A DNA stretch of 64,000 nt from Candidatus Melainabacteria bacterium (GTDB lineage: Bacteria; Cyanobacteriota; Vampirovibrionia; Obscuribacterales; Obscuribacteraceae). Made by a program: the position numbers and the translations under genes. The notes beneath the pieces are model-generated. The model worked only from the letters and a program-made list of their open reading frames with translations, did no database searches and was not told the DNA's origin. Below are positions 34,291 to 42,597 of the stretch, one piece after another (the first letter of the stretch is position 1; every line of letters begins with the position of its first letter). The stretch covers positions 1,054,001-1,118,000 of the forward strand of contig CP064963.1 in assembly GCA_016699165.1 (NCBI GenBank), written 5' to 3'.

Positions 34291-34827
34291 ATGCGGATTT
34301 TGATTTTGTTGACTTTGTTTGGCATAACAAGCCAATTGAGCACATCGAACGAGGTTCTAGCTCAAACTCCAAATACTCAAAAAATAAAAGTAAGCCCAAT
34401 GGTGGCAAGACCATATTCGACGAGCAATCCTAATCGCGACGGAAAAGTGCAAGAGTCGGAATTCAATCCAAATGCACTTGCGCGTCCAGTTGAGTTGCCC
34501 AATCTGCCAAGTTATACAGGCGTTCAATACTATATAAATGGACTTGTTTATCCAAACGCCAAAGGCGGTGTTGGATACATGATGGTTTTCAATTGCGAAA
34601 ACACCAAAGTGCAAATTAGAGACTGGTGGCAAAGCGCACTCAAATCTCACAAATGGGACGTCACCTTTTCAGATAGCAATCTCATTAAAGCAAGAGATAA
34701 AGATGGAAGTACTTGCATAATAACTATGCAAGGACCAATCACTACGACCAAAGAAAAGTCTAAAAACGTTCGTGCAGCCTATCAGATTTATTACCAGCAA
34801 ATCGTCAAAGAGAAAGGCTTCCTCTAA
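34291..34827 (+). CDS. Secreted hypothetical protein
   Basis: 178 aa from the ATG at 34291, preceded by GAGGGAG. A signal peptide (RILILLTLFGITSQLS) ends near VLAQ. The mature part contains GVQYYINGLVYPNAKGGVGY and DWWQSALKSHKWDVTFSDS, a compact alpha/beta pattern in which a helix precedes strands, and a C-terminal basic segment. I do not recognise the family. It follows the Tad-like gene and may share its envelope function. Confidence 0.75.
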   Translation: MRILILLTLFGITSQLSTSNEVLAQTPNTQKIKVSPMVARPYSTSNPNRDGKVQESEFNPNALARPVELPNLPSYTGVQYYINGLVYPNAKGGVGYMMVFNCENTKVQIRDWWQSALKSHKWDVTFSDSNLIKARDKDGSTCIITMQGPITTTKEKSKNVRAAYQIYYQQIVKEKGFL

Positions 34828-34829
34828 AG

Positions 34830-35042
34830 TCAAGGTGTCGATAAAATCCGCTTGCCTGAAATTTCATTTCGCGGGAGCTTGATATCAAGTAGCCTTAAAA
34901 GCTCGAAAACCCGCCCCTTGGCAGGACCCCAGGGTTTAGCCTTTAGATATTCCAGGGTTAACCCTATAGCGACACAATTTTGCCGCGCCGTATATTGGAA
35001 GTAGTTAGCCGCCGGAATCTGGCCAACGCGCAAACGGAACAA
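34830..35042 (-). CDS. Possible small protein (70 aa), TTG start
   Basis: The minus frame encodes YFQYTARQNCVAIGLTLEYL, then KAKPWGPAKGRVFELLRLLD and a basic tail, which is amphipathic and protein-like, with base composition richer in G+C than its neighbours. The only start is a TTG at 35042 and no Shine-Dalgarno is seen. The same DNA contains short palindromes (34878-34889, 34954-34965), so it may be a structured non-coding segment or a decayed gene fragment instead. Confidence 0.35.
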   Translation of the reverse strand: MFRLRVGQIPAANYFQYTARQNCVAIGLTLEYLKAKPWGPAKGRVFELLRLLDIKLPRNEISGKRILSTP

Positions 35043-35078
35043 CCAGAAAGATTAACCATCAAACCAAAACCGGCGGCT
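35007..35078 (+). repeat. 9-bp inverted repeat followed by T-rich tract
   Basis: AGCCGCCGG (35007-35015) and CCGGCGGCT (35070-35078) pair perfectly across a 54-nt loop and are followed by TATTTTAAATTTTT on the plus strand. The large loop makes an ordinary terminator unlikely, but a structured 3' end is possible. The remaining bases of the 34828-35381 gap hold the possible ORF, the 33-aa smORF and the leader of the PPDK regulator. Confidence 0.35.
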
Positions 35079-35109
35079 TATTTTAAATTTTTCGATTCTT
35101 TCTTAAAAA

Positions 35110-35211
35110 CTATACTTCGCCGTCGGTCAGTTCTTTACCGAGGTTAGACTTATCGTTGACCATTACTGCTGCAACTGTAGCGAGAATCAATACTGCTATG
35201 CCTGTTAGCAT
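35110..35211 (-). CDS. 33-aa single-pass membrane smORF
   Basis: ATG at 35211 with AGGAG at 35222-35218, 6 nt upstream, encodes MLTGIAVLILATVAAVMVND then KSNLGKELTDGEV and a TAG stop. The first 18 residues form one membrane helix and the tail is charged. A small hairpin (TCACC-TCTTT-GGTGA, 35224-35238) sits just upstream of the ribosome binding site. The combination of a strong site, ideal spacing and a coherent membrane peptide makes it likely real. Function unknown. Confidence 0.6.
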   Translation of the reverse strand: MLTGIAVLILATVAAVMVNDKSNLGKELTDGEV

Positions 35212-35381
35212 AAAATGCTCCTTTCACCTCTTTGGTGACTATGCACCTATTCTAGCTGGGACTATTGGATTTTTAGCGCGGAATTAATATAAGAATAATC
35301 ACTGCAAAACTTCCCTTATAAGAACGCATGTATTAAGCGTAGAATTTGCTTGCAACCTGAAAAGCAAAGGGGAGTTCTGTC

Positions 35382-36191
35382 CTGGAGAAATCCGAGCTGA
35401 CTATTTATACTCTCTCCGACTCAAGCGGCGAAACAGCCGAATTGGTCGCAAGAGCTTGCCTTGTGCAGTTTCCACCTGGTCGTGCATCGATTTATCGCTT
35501 GCCCCAAATTAAAAATGTGGACCAAATACCGGCTCTGGTGCGCGAAATTGCCCGTGAGCGCTCGATTATTGCCTATACACTTGTGCTTCCACAATACAAA
35601 GAAGCGCTTGAGCGTGAGGCTAAAAAATTAAATATGGCAACCATAGATTTGCTGGGCCCATTAATCGAGCGCATCTCGCATGTCACAGGTCAGATACCTC
35701 TTTCACAACCAGGTCGTCTGCACATTCTGGACGAAAGTTATTTCAAAAGAATGGAAGCAGTTGAATTTGCCATCAGATATGATGACGGTAAAAACCCCGA
35801 CGGACTGGCACAGGCAGACATAATTCTAATTGGTGTCTCACGTACAAGTAAGACACCAAATTGCATTTATCTTGCTCATCACTACGGACTTAAAGCGGCA
35901 AACGTTCCAATAGTCTACGGGGTAGATCCGCCACTTGCCTTATTTACAGCGCCAAGCAAAAAAATATTCGGCTTGAATTTAGATCCTTATTTATTGCAGG
36001 AAATAAGATCCACTCGCGCTCAAATTTTGAAAATGTCATCAGAAAGTGACTATGCCGATTTCGAGCGCATACAAGAAGAAGTGAAAAACGCCCGAAAACT
36101 ATTTTCTGAATTAAACTGCCATGTAATCGATGTATCAGGCAAGGCGATTGAAGAAACCTCAAGCGAAATCTATATGAAAATAAGGCTCTAA
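35382..36191 (+). CDS. ppsR: Pyruvate, phosphate dikinase regulatory protein (PDRP), CTG start
   Basis: Bifunctional kinase/pyrophosphorylase that inactivates PPDK by ADP-dependent Thr phosphorylation and reactivates it by phosphorolysis. The P-loop-like GVSRTSKTP, DIILIGVSR, and LHILDESYFKRMEAVEFA are diagnostic. The family N-terminus (LTIYTLSDSSGETAELVARA) is in frame only upstream of any ATG/GTG/TTG; between the upstream stop (35358) and that segment the only plausible start is CTG at 35382, 7 nt after AAGGGGAG. This gives 269 aa, the normal family length. Starting at the internal TTG 35442 would remove the first strand of the fold. It lies 20 nt upstream of ppdK. Confidence 0.88.
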   Translation: MEKSELTIYTLSDSSGETAELVARACLVQFPPGRASIYRLPQIKNVDQIPALVREIARERSIIAYTLVLPQYKEALEREAKKLNMATIDLLGPLIERISHVTGQIPLSQPGRLHILDESYFKRMEAVEFAIRYDDGKNPDGLAQADIILIGVSRTSKTPNCIYLAHHYGLKAANVPIVYGVDPPLALFTAPSKKIFGLNLDPYLLQEIRSTRAQILKMSSESDYADFERIQEEVKNARKLFSELNCHVIDVSGKAIEETSSEIYMKIRL

Positions 36192-36211
36192 GAAACTCCA
36201 GGAGAATTAAT

Positions 36212-38950
36212 ATGCCGGTCAAAACAGAAGCAAAACAAGTGTATCTTTTTCAAGATGCATACAAAGAATTTGAACAAGATCCGGCATCCATGCGTGACTA
36301 CTTAGGTGGCAAAGGTGCGGGTCTTGCTCAGATGAGTGCCAGTGGAGTCAATGTTCCACCTGGACTAACCATTGCTACAACGGCTTGCAGACACTATTCC
36401 AAAACAAATGCTATGCCTGATGGTTTGTGGCAAGAAATACTTTTGGAACTGGAAAAAGTTGAAGAGAGCCTGAACAAAAAACTTGGTGACGCAAAAAAAC
36501 CGCTTCTTCTTTCGGTTCGCTCTGGTGCAAAATTTTCAATGCCGGGCATGATGGATACTATTTTGAACTTGGGACTAAACGACACTACCTGCCAGTCTCT
36601 TGCTCAAATTACACAAAACCCTCGCTTTGCCTGGGACAGCTATAGACGTTTTATTCAGATGTATTCAAATGTAGTTTTGCAAATTGAAAAAGACGTTTTT
36701 GAACACACACTTGCAGAAAAGAAAAAATCACTCAACTTAAAATTAGACACCGAATTGAGTGCTGAGAATTTAAAAGAGATCGTGACTAAATACAAGTCGC
36801 TTGTCAGAGAAAAAACGGCAAATGAATTTCCTCAAGATGTGCACGTTCAATTAAAAGGCGCAACTGAAGCGGTCTTCAGATCCTGGAATAACAGTCGAGC
36901 TGTTTATTATCGTAATTTGAACAAGATTGATCACGACCTAGGAACAGCAGTGAATATTCAATCGATGGTATTTGGAAATTACGACAATAATTCTGCCACA
37001 GGTGTTTGCTTCACTCGCAATCCAAGCACAGGCGAAAAAGAACTTTATGGCGAATATCTGGTCAATGCCCAGGGCGAAGATGTGGTTGCCGGAATTCGCA
37101 CACCTAAAAGCATAAAAGAAATGGAAAAAGAAATGCCAGGTGTTTTTGGTGAACTTGTAGCAACCATCACAAGACTTGAAAATCATTACAAAGATATGCA
37201 GGACATCGAATTCACAATCGAGCAAGGCAAGCTATTTCTGCTCCAAACAAGACAAGGTAAGCGAACCGCCCGCAGTGCGCTCAAAGTAGCAGTCGATTTA
37301 TGCAAAGAAGGTCTAATTACAAAAGAAGAAGCCATAGCAAGAATCGATCCTAATCAGTTAAATCAATTGCTTCTGCCCAGTTTTAAATCCAAAGACAAAG
37401 ACCGCGCCAAAAAAGAGGGTAAACTTATTGCCACTGGACTCAACGCTTCTCCTGGAGCTGCAATCGGCAAAATAGTTTTCGATCCTGATGAAGCTGAGTC
37501 GCTATCGTCAAAAGGCGAAAAAATAATTCTAGTTCGAATTGAAACCTGTCCAGATGACATTCACGGTATCGTTGCAGCCCAGGGTGTAGTCACCTGTCGC
37601 GGAGGTATGACCAGTCACGCAGCGGTAGTTGCTCGCGGCATGGGCAAGCCATGCGTAGTTGGATGCGAGAGTCTGTCTATCAATCAGGACGAGCAAAAAT
37701 TTACTGTACAAGGAAAAACATTTACAGCTGGACAAGTTATTTCTATCGACGGATCAACAGGTGAAGTTTTTCAAGACGCTATCGAAACTGAAGACCCGGT
37801 CATCTTAGACGACTTCACAACTTTGCTTGCATATGCAGACGACATTCGCAAACTGGCTATCAGAACCAATGCCGACACACCGCACGATGCGCGCATAGCT
37901 CGCAACTTCGGCGCTCAAGGTATTGGACTTTGCAGAACTGAGCACATGTTTATGGCTCAAGACAGGCTGCCTTTTGTAAAAGCAATGATACTTGCTTCAA
38001 ATACAGAAGATCGCCTGGAGGCGTTATCAAAATTATTGCCGATGCAACAAGATGATTTTGAAGGCATATTTGAAGCGATGAATAATTTGCCTGTGACCAT
38101 CAGGTTATTAGATCCACCTTTACATGAGTTCTTGCCCAAACTGGACACGCTCATTGGCGAAGTAGCCACAATGAAAGCTCTAAAACAAAGTGGTGCAGCA
38201 CTTCGTGAAAAAGAAATTTTGCTTGCACGGGTAAAAGAATTACACGAATCAAACCCTATGATGGGACTTCGTGGTTGCAGACTTGGTCTTATTTATCCAG
38301 AAATAATGGAGATGCAAGTGCGTGCCATTTTTAAAGCGGCAATAAGCGCACAGTCCAAAGGTCATTTGCCACTGCCTGAAATAATGATTCCATTAGTTTC
38401 ATGCGCAAGCGAGCTTGAGCTGGCGCGCAGGCGACTTGAAGCCTGTGCCAATGAAGTGCTAGCTCAAGAAGGCAATGTCAAAATTAATTACAAATTTGGC
38501 ACTATGATTGAGTTGCCGCGCGCCTGTATAACGGCAGATGAAATTGCCCAGCACGCCGACTTCTTTAGTTTTGGCACAAATGATTTAACTCAAATGACTT
38601 TTGGTTTTTCACGAGATGATGCAGAAGGCAAGTTTCTCCAGCAATATTTAGAAGGGCTTGGCGGACACAAAATACTCGATCAAAATCCATTTGAAGTTCT
38701 AGACGAGCGTGGAGTTGGTCGTCTGATGCAGATTGCTTGCAATTACGGACGCCAGGTCAAACCTGATATAAAACTAGGGATTTGCGGTGAGCACGGAGGC
38801 GAGCCATCGTCTATCGCTTTTGCGCAATCGTTAGGGCTTGATTATGTGAGCTGCTCACCCTATAGAGTGCCGATTGCTCGTTTGGCTGCAGCGCAAGCAA
38901 TTATTAAATCAAAAGATTCAAACAAAGCCAATCAAGCGATCGATAAATAA
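36212..38950 (+). CDS. ppdK: Pyruvate, phosphate dikinase
   Basis: Interconverts pyruvate+ATP+Pi and PEP+AMP+PPi. The 912-aa protein has the nucleotide-binding N-terminus (LGGKGAGLAQM, SVRSGAKFSMPGMMDT), the swivelling phosphohistidine domain with CRGGMTSHAAVVARGMG (His about 468), and the PEP/pyruvate barrel ending in GICGEHGGEPSSI (catalytic Cys about 857). All key residues are intact, including the Thr next to the His that PDRP phosphorylates. AGGAG lies 8 nt before the ATG. It forms a two-gene operon with its regulator. Confidence 0.96.
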   Translation: MPVKTEAKQVYLFQDAYKEFEQDPASMRDYLGGKGAGLAQMSASGVNVPPGLTIATTACRHYSKTNAMPDGLWQEILLELEKVEESLNKKLGDAKKPLLLSVRSGAKFSMPGMMDTILNLGLNDTTCQSLAQITQNPRFAWDSYRRFIQMYSNVVLQIEKDVFEHTLAEKKKSLNLKLDTELSAENLKEIVTKYKSLVREKTANEFPQDVHVQLKGATEAVFRSWNNSRAVYYRNLNKIDHDLGTAVNIQSMVFGNYDNNSATGVCFTRNPSTGEKELYGEYLVNAQGEDVVAGIRTPKSIKEMEKEMPGVFGELVATITRLENHYKDMQDIEFTIEQGKLFLLQTRQGKRTARSALKVAVDLCKEGLITKEEAIARIDPNQLNQLLLPSFKSKDKDRAKKEGKLIATGLNASPGAAIGKIVFDPDEAESLSSKGEKIILVRIETCPDDIHGIVAAQGVVTCRGGMTSHAAVVARGMGKPCVVGCESLSINQDEQKFTVQGKTFTAGQVISIDGSTGEVFQDAIETEDPVILDDFTTLLAYADDIRKLAIRTNADTPHDARIARNFGAQGIGLCRTEHMFMAQDRLPFVKAMILASNTEDRLEALSKLLPMQQDDFEGIFEAMNNLPVTIRLLDPPLHEFLPKLDTLIGEVATMKALKQSGAALREKEILLARVKELHESNPMMGLRGCRLGLIYPEIMEMQVRAIFKAAISAQSKGHLPLPEIMIPLVSCASELELARRRLEACANEVLAQEGNVKINYKFGTMIELPRACITADEIAQHADFFSFGTNDLTQMTFGFSRDDAEGKFLQQYLEGLGGHKILDQNPFEVLDERGVGRLMQIACNYGRQVKPDIKLGICGEHGGEPSSIAFAQSLGLDYVSCSPYRVPIARLAAAQAIIKSKDSNKANQAIDK

Positions 38951-38963
38951 TGTAATAAGCAAA

Positions 38964-38993
38964 TTGTCCACATCCATACATAGTGGGTATAAG
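38964..38993 (+). promoter_or_regulatory. Candidate promoter of the TPR gene
   Basis: TTGTCC (38964-38969) and TATAAG (38988-38993) with an 18-bp spacer, 54 nt before the start codon at 39048. Confidence 0.45.
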
Positions 38994-39047
38994 TTCGTGA
39001 TAAGCTCGAATTATCGGTTAAAAACGCGACCTATTATTACTGCCTAA

Positions 39048-39995
39048 ATGGACGACAAGCTTGAAGTTTTGCTAGCTCTCCTTCCGGAGATGGAAAATTC
39101 TTTGGGAAATGAAAGCCCAGAGCTGGCTGATTATTTAACATCGCTTGGACTATTGCTTTATCACGATAGTCGCTTTGGCGAAGCGGAAGAATATCTTGAG
39201 CGCGCTCTTGTAATTAGAGAGCATACGCTTGCTGTAGACCATCCTGAAATCGGCTCGTCTATGAACAATTTAGCCATGGTGCTGCTTGCGCAGTCTAAAC
39301 TGCTAGAAGCAGAGCCGCACTTAGTAAAAGCTTTGCACATTCAAGAAAAGGTTTTCGGATTCGAGCATCCAGCCCTTGCAACCGCGGTCAATAACTTAGC
39401 CGAAGTGTATCGAAACACAGGCAAATTCAAAGAAGCTGAGCCTCTTTATTTGAGAGCAATAGAAATAAATAAGCGCTATGTAGGCGACAACTCGCTTGAA
39501 ACAGGTGAGCTTTATTACAACCTAGCGCGGCTCTATGTCTTACTTGGACAGGTCAAACAAGCAGAAGATTCATTCAAGCATGTTTTGACTATAAACGAAA
39601 ATCTAAATGGCAAACAGCATCCTCGCATTGCCACCATCCTGAGCGACATGTCCACTCTTTATCAGGATAGTGACACTTTTGACAAAGCCGAGATTTTACT
39701 CAGACGCGCACTTTCTATCAGAGAAAAATTGCTCAGTTCAGACCATCCTATGGTGGCAGAAAGTATGAACACTCTTGGTTGTCTTTATTTGCAAAACGAA
39801 AAATATCACAGAGCCGAAGCGCTTTTCACAAGAGCGCTTGAAATTTGGGAAGATTCATTAGGAGCAGAACATCCCAAAGTAATTATGGTGTTGGAAAATT
39901 ATTGTCAGCTCTTGAGACTGACTAAACGCTCATCAGACGCTGACAAATTGGACCAACGTCTGTCCAAAATGCGCTACAAAAAATCTTTTACTTAA
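39048..39995 (+). CDS. Kinesin-light-chain-type TPR protein
   Basis: A 315-aa cytoplasmic protein made of about six TPR units of 42 residues, each with a pattern such as EAEEYLERALVIREHTLAVD, HPEIGSSMNNLAMVLL and HPKVIMVLENYCQLL. This is the TPR_10/TPR_12 repeat expanded in some bacteria for protein-protein scaffolding. No signal peptide. The last 8 nt overlap the convergent gene. Binding partner unknown. Confidence 0.85.
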   Translation: MDDKLEVLLALLPEMENSLGNESPELADYLTSLGLLLYHDSRFGEAEEYLERALVIREHTLAVDHPEIGSSMNNLAMVLLAQSKLLEAEPHLVKALHIQEKVFGFEHPALATAVNNLAEVYRNTGKFKEAEPLYLRAIEINKRYVGDNSLETGELYYNLARLYVLLGQVKQAEDSFKHVLTINENLNGKQHPRIATILSDMSTLYQDSDTFDKAEILLRRALSIREKLLSSDHPMVAESMNTLGCLYLQNEKYHRAEALFTRALEIWEDSLGAEHPKVIMVLENYCQLLRLTKRSSDADKLDQRLSKMRYKKSFT

Positions 39996-40509
39996 CAACA
40001 AACTGTCCTGATGTCTGCCTTAAATGTTCGATATGAATTTCGCCATCATCAACTGGCACTTTTGAAATGTGCTCGGGAAGCTCTTTTCCATGGCGCCAAA
40101 CCAGATTCAAATTAAAAATAAATCGATCCATCAAATCTTCCATAAAGGGATAACACCCCTCCACGCCACTTGCTAAATTCCAGGTAGTGGTACCATCTGT
40201 AATATCACCATTTTGATAAATAGAAAGTCTGGACACAAGCGTTGCAGCATCATCGTCAGCCAAATAAAAGTAAGTGAAAATCTGGGCACAGCGCTCTTTG
40301 CGAGAGTTTGGCATATCTTGATCTGATGAAACGCCACTGACAATAGTCATGGTCAAATAACGCTTTTCCGCTTTTATATGAATTGCATCATTGCCTAACT
40401 CAGCCACGACCAATTTAGATGCACTGCCCATATTTCCTTTTTCATCTAGAGCCGAGCACAAATTGACTGCAGCCGCCCCCAGAGAGGATATTGCTGTTTT
40501 GCGTTTCAC
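39988..40509 (-). CDS. Hypothetical protein
   Basis: A 173-aa soluble protein with beta-rich character (SKLVVAELGNDAIHIKAEKR, IFTYFYLADDDAATLVSRL, EIHIEHLRQTSGQFVVK). I do not recognise a family. The GTG at 40509 overlaps the TGA of a 36-codon ORF as GTGA, indicating translational coupling, and both follow the SDR gene on the same strand. Confidence 0.7.
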   Translation of the reverse strand: MKRKTAISSLGAAAVNLCSALDEKGNMGSASKLVVAELGNDAIHIKAEKRYLTMTIVSGVSSDQDMPNSRKERCAQIFTYFYLADDDAATLVSRLSIYQNGDITDGTTTWNLASGVEGCYPFMEDLMDRFIFNLNLVWRHGKELPEHISKVPVDDGEIHIEHLRQTSGQFVVK

Positions 40510-40616
40510 TTTAATCTCGGCGTCTTTTGCAAGTTATAGCGAAAGACAGTCACTTTGCCTATAAAGCTGTCGAAATCGAAATTGCTCTTTTCGTCCGGCG
40601 ACTTATTGTCTTGCAT
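40506..40616 (-). CDS. 36-aa coupled smORF
   Basis: ATG at 40616 encodes MQDNKSPDEKSNFDFDSFIG then KVTVFRYNLQKTPRLK. GAGG (40624-40621), formed over the SDR stop codon, lies 4 nt upstream, and its TGA overlaps the next gene's GTG by 4 nt. It fills the gap between two genes almost exactly, as expected for a real operon member or a coupling leader. Confidence 0.5.
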   Translation of the reverse strand: MQDNKSPDEKSNFDFDSFIGKVTVFRYNLQKTPRLK

Positions 40617-40622
40617 ATGACC

Positions 40623-41498
40623 TCATTTATTTGTAACCACTTCTTTGGGATCTGTGTAGTCGAGCGGAATCATGGAACTCAGTGCTGAAACTACTTTGGG
40701 ACAAACACCCTGCATTCGCTCGATAATTTTGCCTGGAGCAGTCATGACGATTTCACGACTGCCTGATTTTTGCAATTCTTCTACAATTTGCAAAGCCGCC
40801 TCTTGCGACGAGATTGAAAGCAGATGCTTCATAATCCATCCACGTGGACTACCTTCTTCTGCAATCAGTGTGGGATTTTTAAATTTTGCCACGTGATTTT
40901 TTTCAAAAAATTCAGTACGAACCCAACCAGGACAAACTGTTAAAACGTCTATATTCTGACCTGCAAGCTCCAGTCCAGATCCATTAGACATGGCAGTAAG
41001 TGCGAATTTGGAAGCGGAATAACATACGCTTCCGGCAAAAGCTACTTTGCCTGCCACAGAAGACACATTTACTATTTTGCCAAAGCCTTGCTCTTTAAAA
41101 GTTGGAAGAGCCGCATACACACCTTCAAGCGCTGCAAAGAAATTGACATCGAAAACTTGTCTGAATTGCTCTACGCTTAATTGCTCAAAACGTCCAGACT
41201 GTGCCAGTCCTGCGTTATTTACTAGAAGCGCAATAGAGCCAAAGTTGTCTATACAAGCCTGCACAGTGGCTTGAGCAGCACCTGGTACGCCAATGTCTTG
41301 TGCTTTAATCAAACACTTGCCGCCAACCTTTTCAATTTCAGTCTTGGTTTCTTCAAGCTGGTCTAAATTGCGACCACCAATGACGATGTGCGCTTTGTAC
41401 TTCTTTGCTAGATGCACAGCTAGAGCCTTGCCAATACCAGAAGAAGCCCCTGTGATGACGGCTGGAAAATTTTGGCTTAACCCTTTTTTTAGTGTCAT
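40623..41498 (-). CDS. Short-chain dehydrogenase/reductase
   Basis: A classical SDR (291 aa from the ATG at 41498): VITGASSGIGKALA cofactor motif, LVNNAGLAQ, NVSSVAGK with the catalytic Ser and YSASK with the Tyr and Lys. A longer reading starts at a TTG (41519) with no better ribosome binding site. The C-terminal extension after about residue 210 (EEGSPRGWIMKHLL) is typical of SDRs acting on lipids or retinoid-like substrates, but the substrate cannot be told. Confidence 0.9.
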   Translation of the reverse strand: MTLKKGLSQNFPAVITGASSGIGKALAVHLAKKYKAHIVIGGRNLDQLEETKTEIEKVGGKCLIKAQDIGVPGAAQATVQACIDNFGSIALLVNNAGLAQSGRFEQLSVEQFRQVFDVNFFAALEGVYAALPTFKEQGFGKIVNVSSVAGKVAFAGSVCYSASKFALTAMSNGSGLELAGQNIDVLTVCPGWVRTEFFEKNHVAKFKNPTLIAEEGSPRGWIMKHLLSISSQEAALQIVEELQKSGSREIVMTAPGKIIERMQGVCPKVVSALSSMIPLDYTDPKEVVTNK

Positions 41499-41674
41499 AA
41501 ACTTGACTTCTAGACTCAAAACGAGGCAATCACGAGTCTTTATTCTAATCTTGACAGTGACTTCAATTCTTAGCGTTTACTTAACTGGATTTAGGATGAA
41601 TTAAGGCTCCATTAGGCAAAGTTTATAGTAAACTTTTCAAGTACCTCTAAACACTGCATAGGCTAAGGAGAGCG

Positions 41675-41971
41675 GTGAAGACAAAGTTTGTAATAGCGAC
41701 TGCAATTTTGCTAGCTGCCGTAACTTTGATTTCACTTGATATCAGATTGGCTCCGGCTTCTCGTTTCGCTGCTTCGGCCCTTGGTGTAGTGGACAACTTG
41801 AAAAAAACTCGCGACGCTCTTTTGGATCAAAAGTCTCAACTGTCAGCCAAAGCCGATATTGTGTACCGCAGAATAAAAGACAATCAAAGAGAATACGACT
41901 TGCTGCAAGCTGCCATAACCGATACCGACAGATCAATCAAAGACATAGACGATGCACTAGGCGCAAGATAA
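41675..41971 (+). CDS. Small membrane-anchored coiled-coil protein
   Basis: 98 aa from a GTG at 41675 with AAGGAGAG upstream. A membrane helix or signal (FVIATAILLAAVTLISLDI) precedes a coiled coil rich in Asp, Arg and Gln (residues about 40-95). No family recognised; probably periplasmic. It is 16 nt upstream of a possible TTG start for the next gene, so both may be co-transcribed. Confidence 0.7.
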   Translation: MKTKFVIATAILLAAVTLISLDIRLAPASRFAASALGVVDNLKKTRDALLDQKSQLSAKADIVYRRIKDNQREYDLLQAAITDTDRSIKDIDDALGAR

Positions 41972-42014
41972 TCCAGGAATCCCCATTTTGTTCGAAGTAA
42001 GCGAGGCTCCATCA

Positions 42015-42584
42015 ATGAAAGAAACGATTTTCCCCCGCAAACACATAGTTCAATTCAAAGCCGCTTTGGCTATTGTGGGAGGCATTTCGTTTTTAACATG
42101 TACCCCGGCTCGCGCAGAGGAGCTGGCATCTGTCACTCCCGAAGCTTCGGTCTCATGTATCAATCCACACCTAGTCTGTCCTGAGGCTTCAGAAGTGATT
42201 GACACTCTCAAGCAAATTGCCAAAGTTTATAGTGCAGGTGATTTCAGCAAGTTGTCCGACTATCTAGATGCCGACATCACCACTTTCGACGATAAGAAGA
42301 AAAAATTGATCGTGGGCAAACCTGCCGTGATGGAATGGGTTCGCGAACAGTGGGACAAATCCAAATCAGAAGGTAATCCAGTCGAGTCATATACTATCGA
42401 CCATCCCTTTGCACAAGTACGTGGCGACACAGCCATAGTTACTTTTAGAGCAGTTAAGCGCTTTGGCGGCAAAAAGCCTAAAGCATTCGCATCACAATGC
42501 ACAGACATTTTCGTCAAGCACACTCCTGAAGATGGATGGAAAAAGCTGCACTACAGGACACACTGGAAAGAAATTTCCATCTAA
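42015..42584 (+). CDS. Secreted SnoaL/NTF2-like protein
   Basis: About 189 aa from the ATG at 42015 (GAGG 8 nt upstream); a TTG at 41988 is an alternative. A signal peptide (FKAALAIVGGISFLTC, PARAEE) precedes a cone-shaped NTF2-like domain: LKQIAKVYSAGDFSKLSDYL, ADITTFDDKKKKLIVGKPAV, DTAIVTFRAVKRFG and GWKKLHYRTHW at the end, the order of SnoaL/DUF4440 proteins. No catalytic function is implied; it may bind a small ligand in the periplasm. Confidence 0.75.
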   Translation: MKETIFPRKHIVQFKAALAIVGGISFLTCTPARAEELASVTPEASVSCINPHLVCPEASEVIDTLKQIAKVYSAGDFSKLSDYLDADITTFDDKKKKLIVGKPAVMEWVREQWDKSKSEGNPVESYTIDHPFAQVRGDTAIVTFRAVKRFGGKKPKAFASQCTDIFVKHTPEDGWKKLHYRTHWKEISI

Positions 42585-42597
42585 GTTGCAAGCTTAA

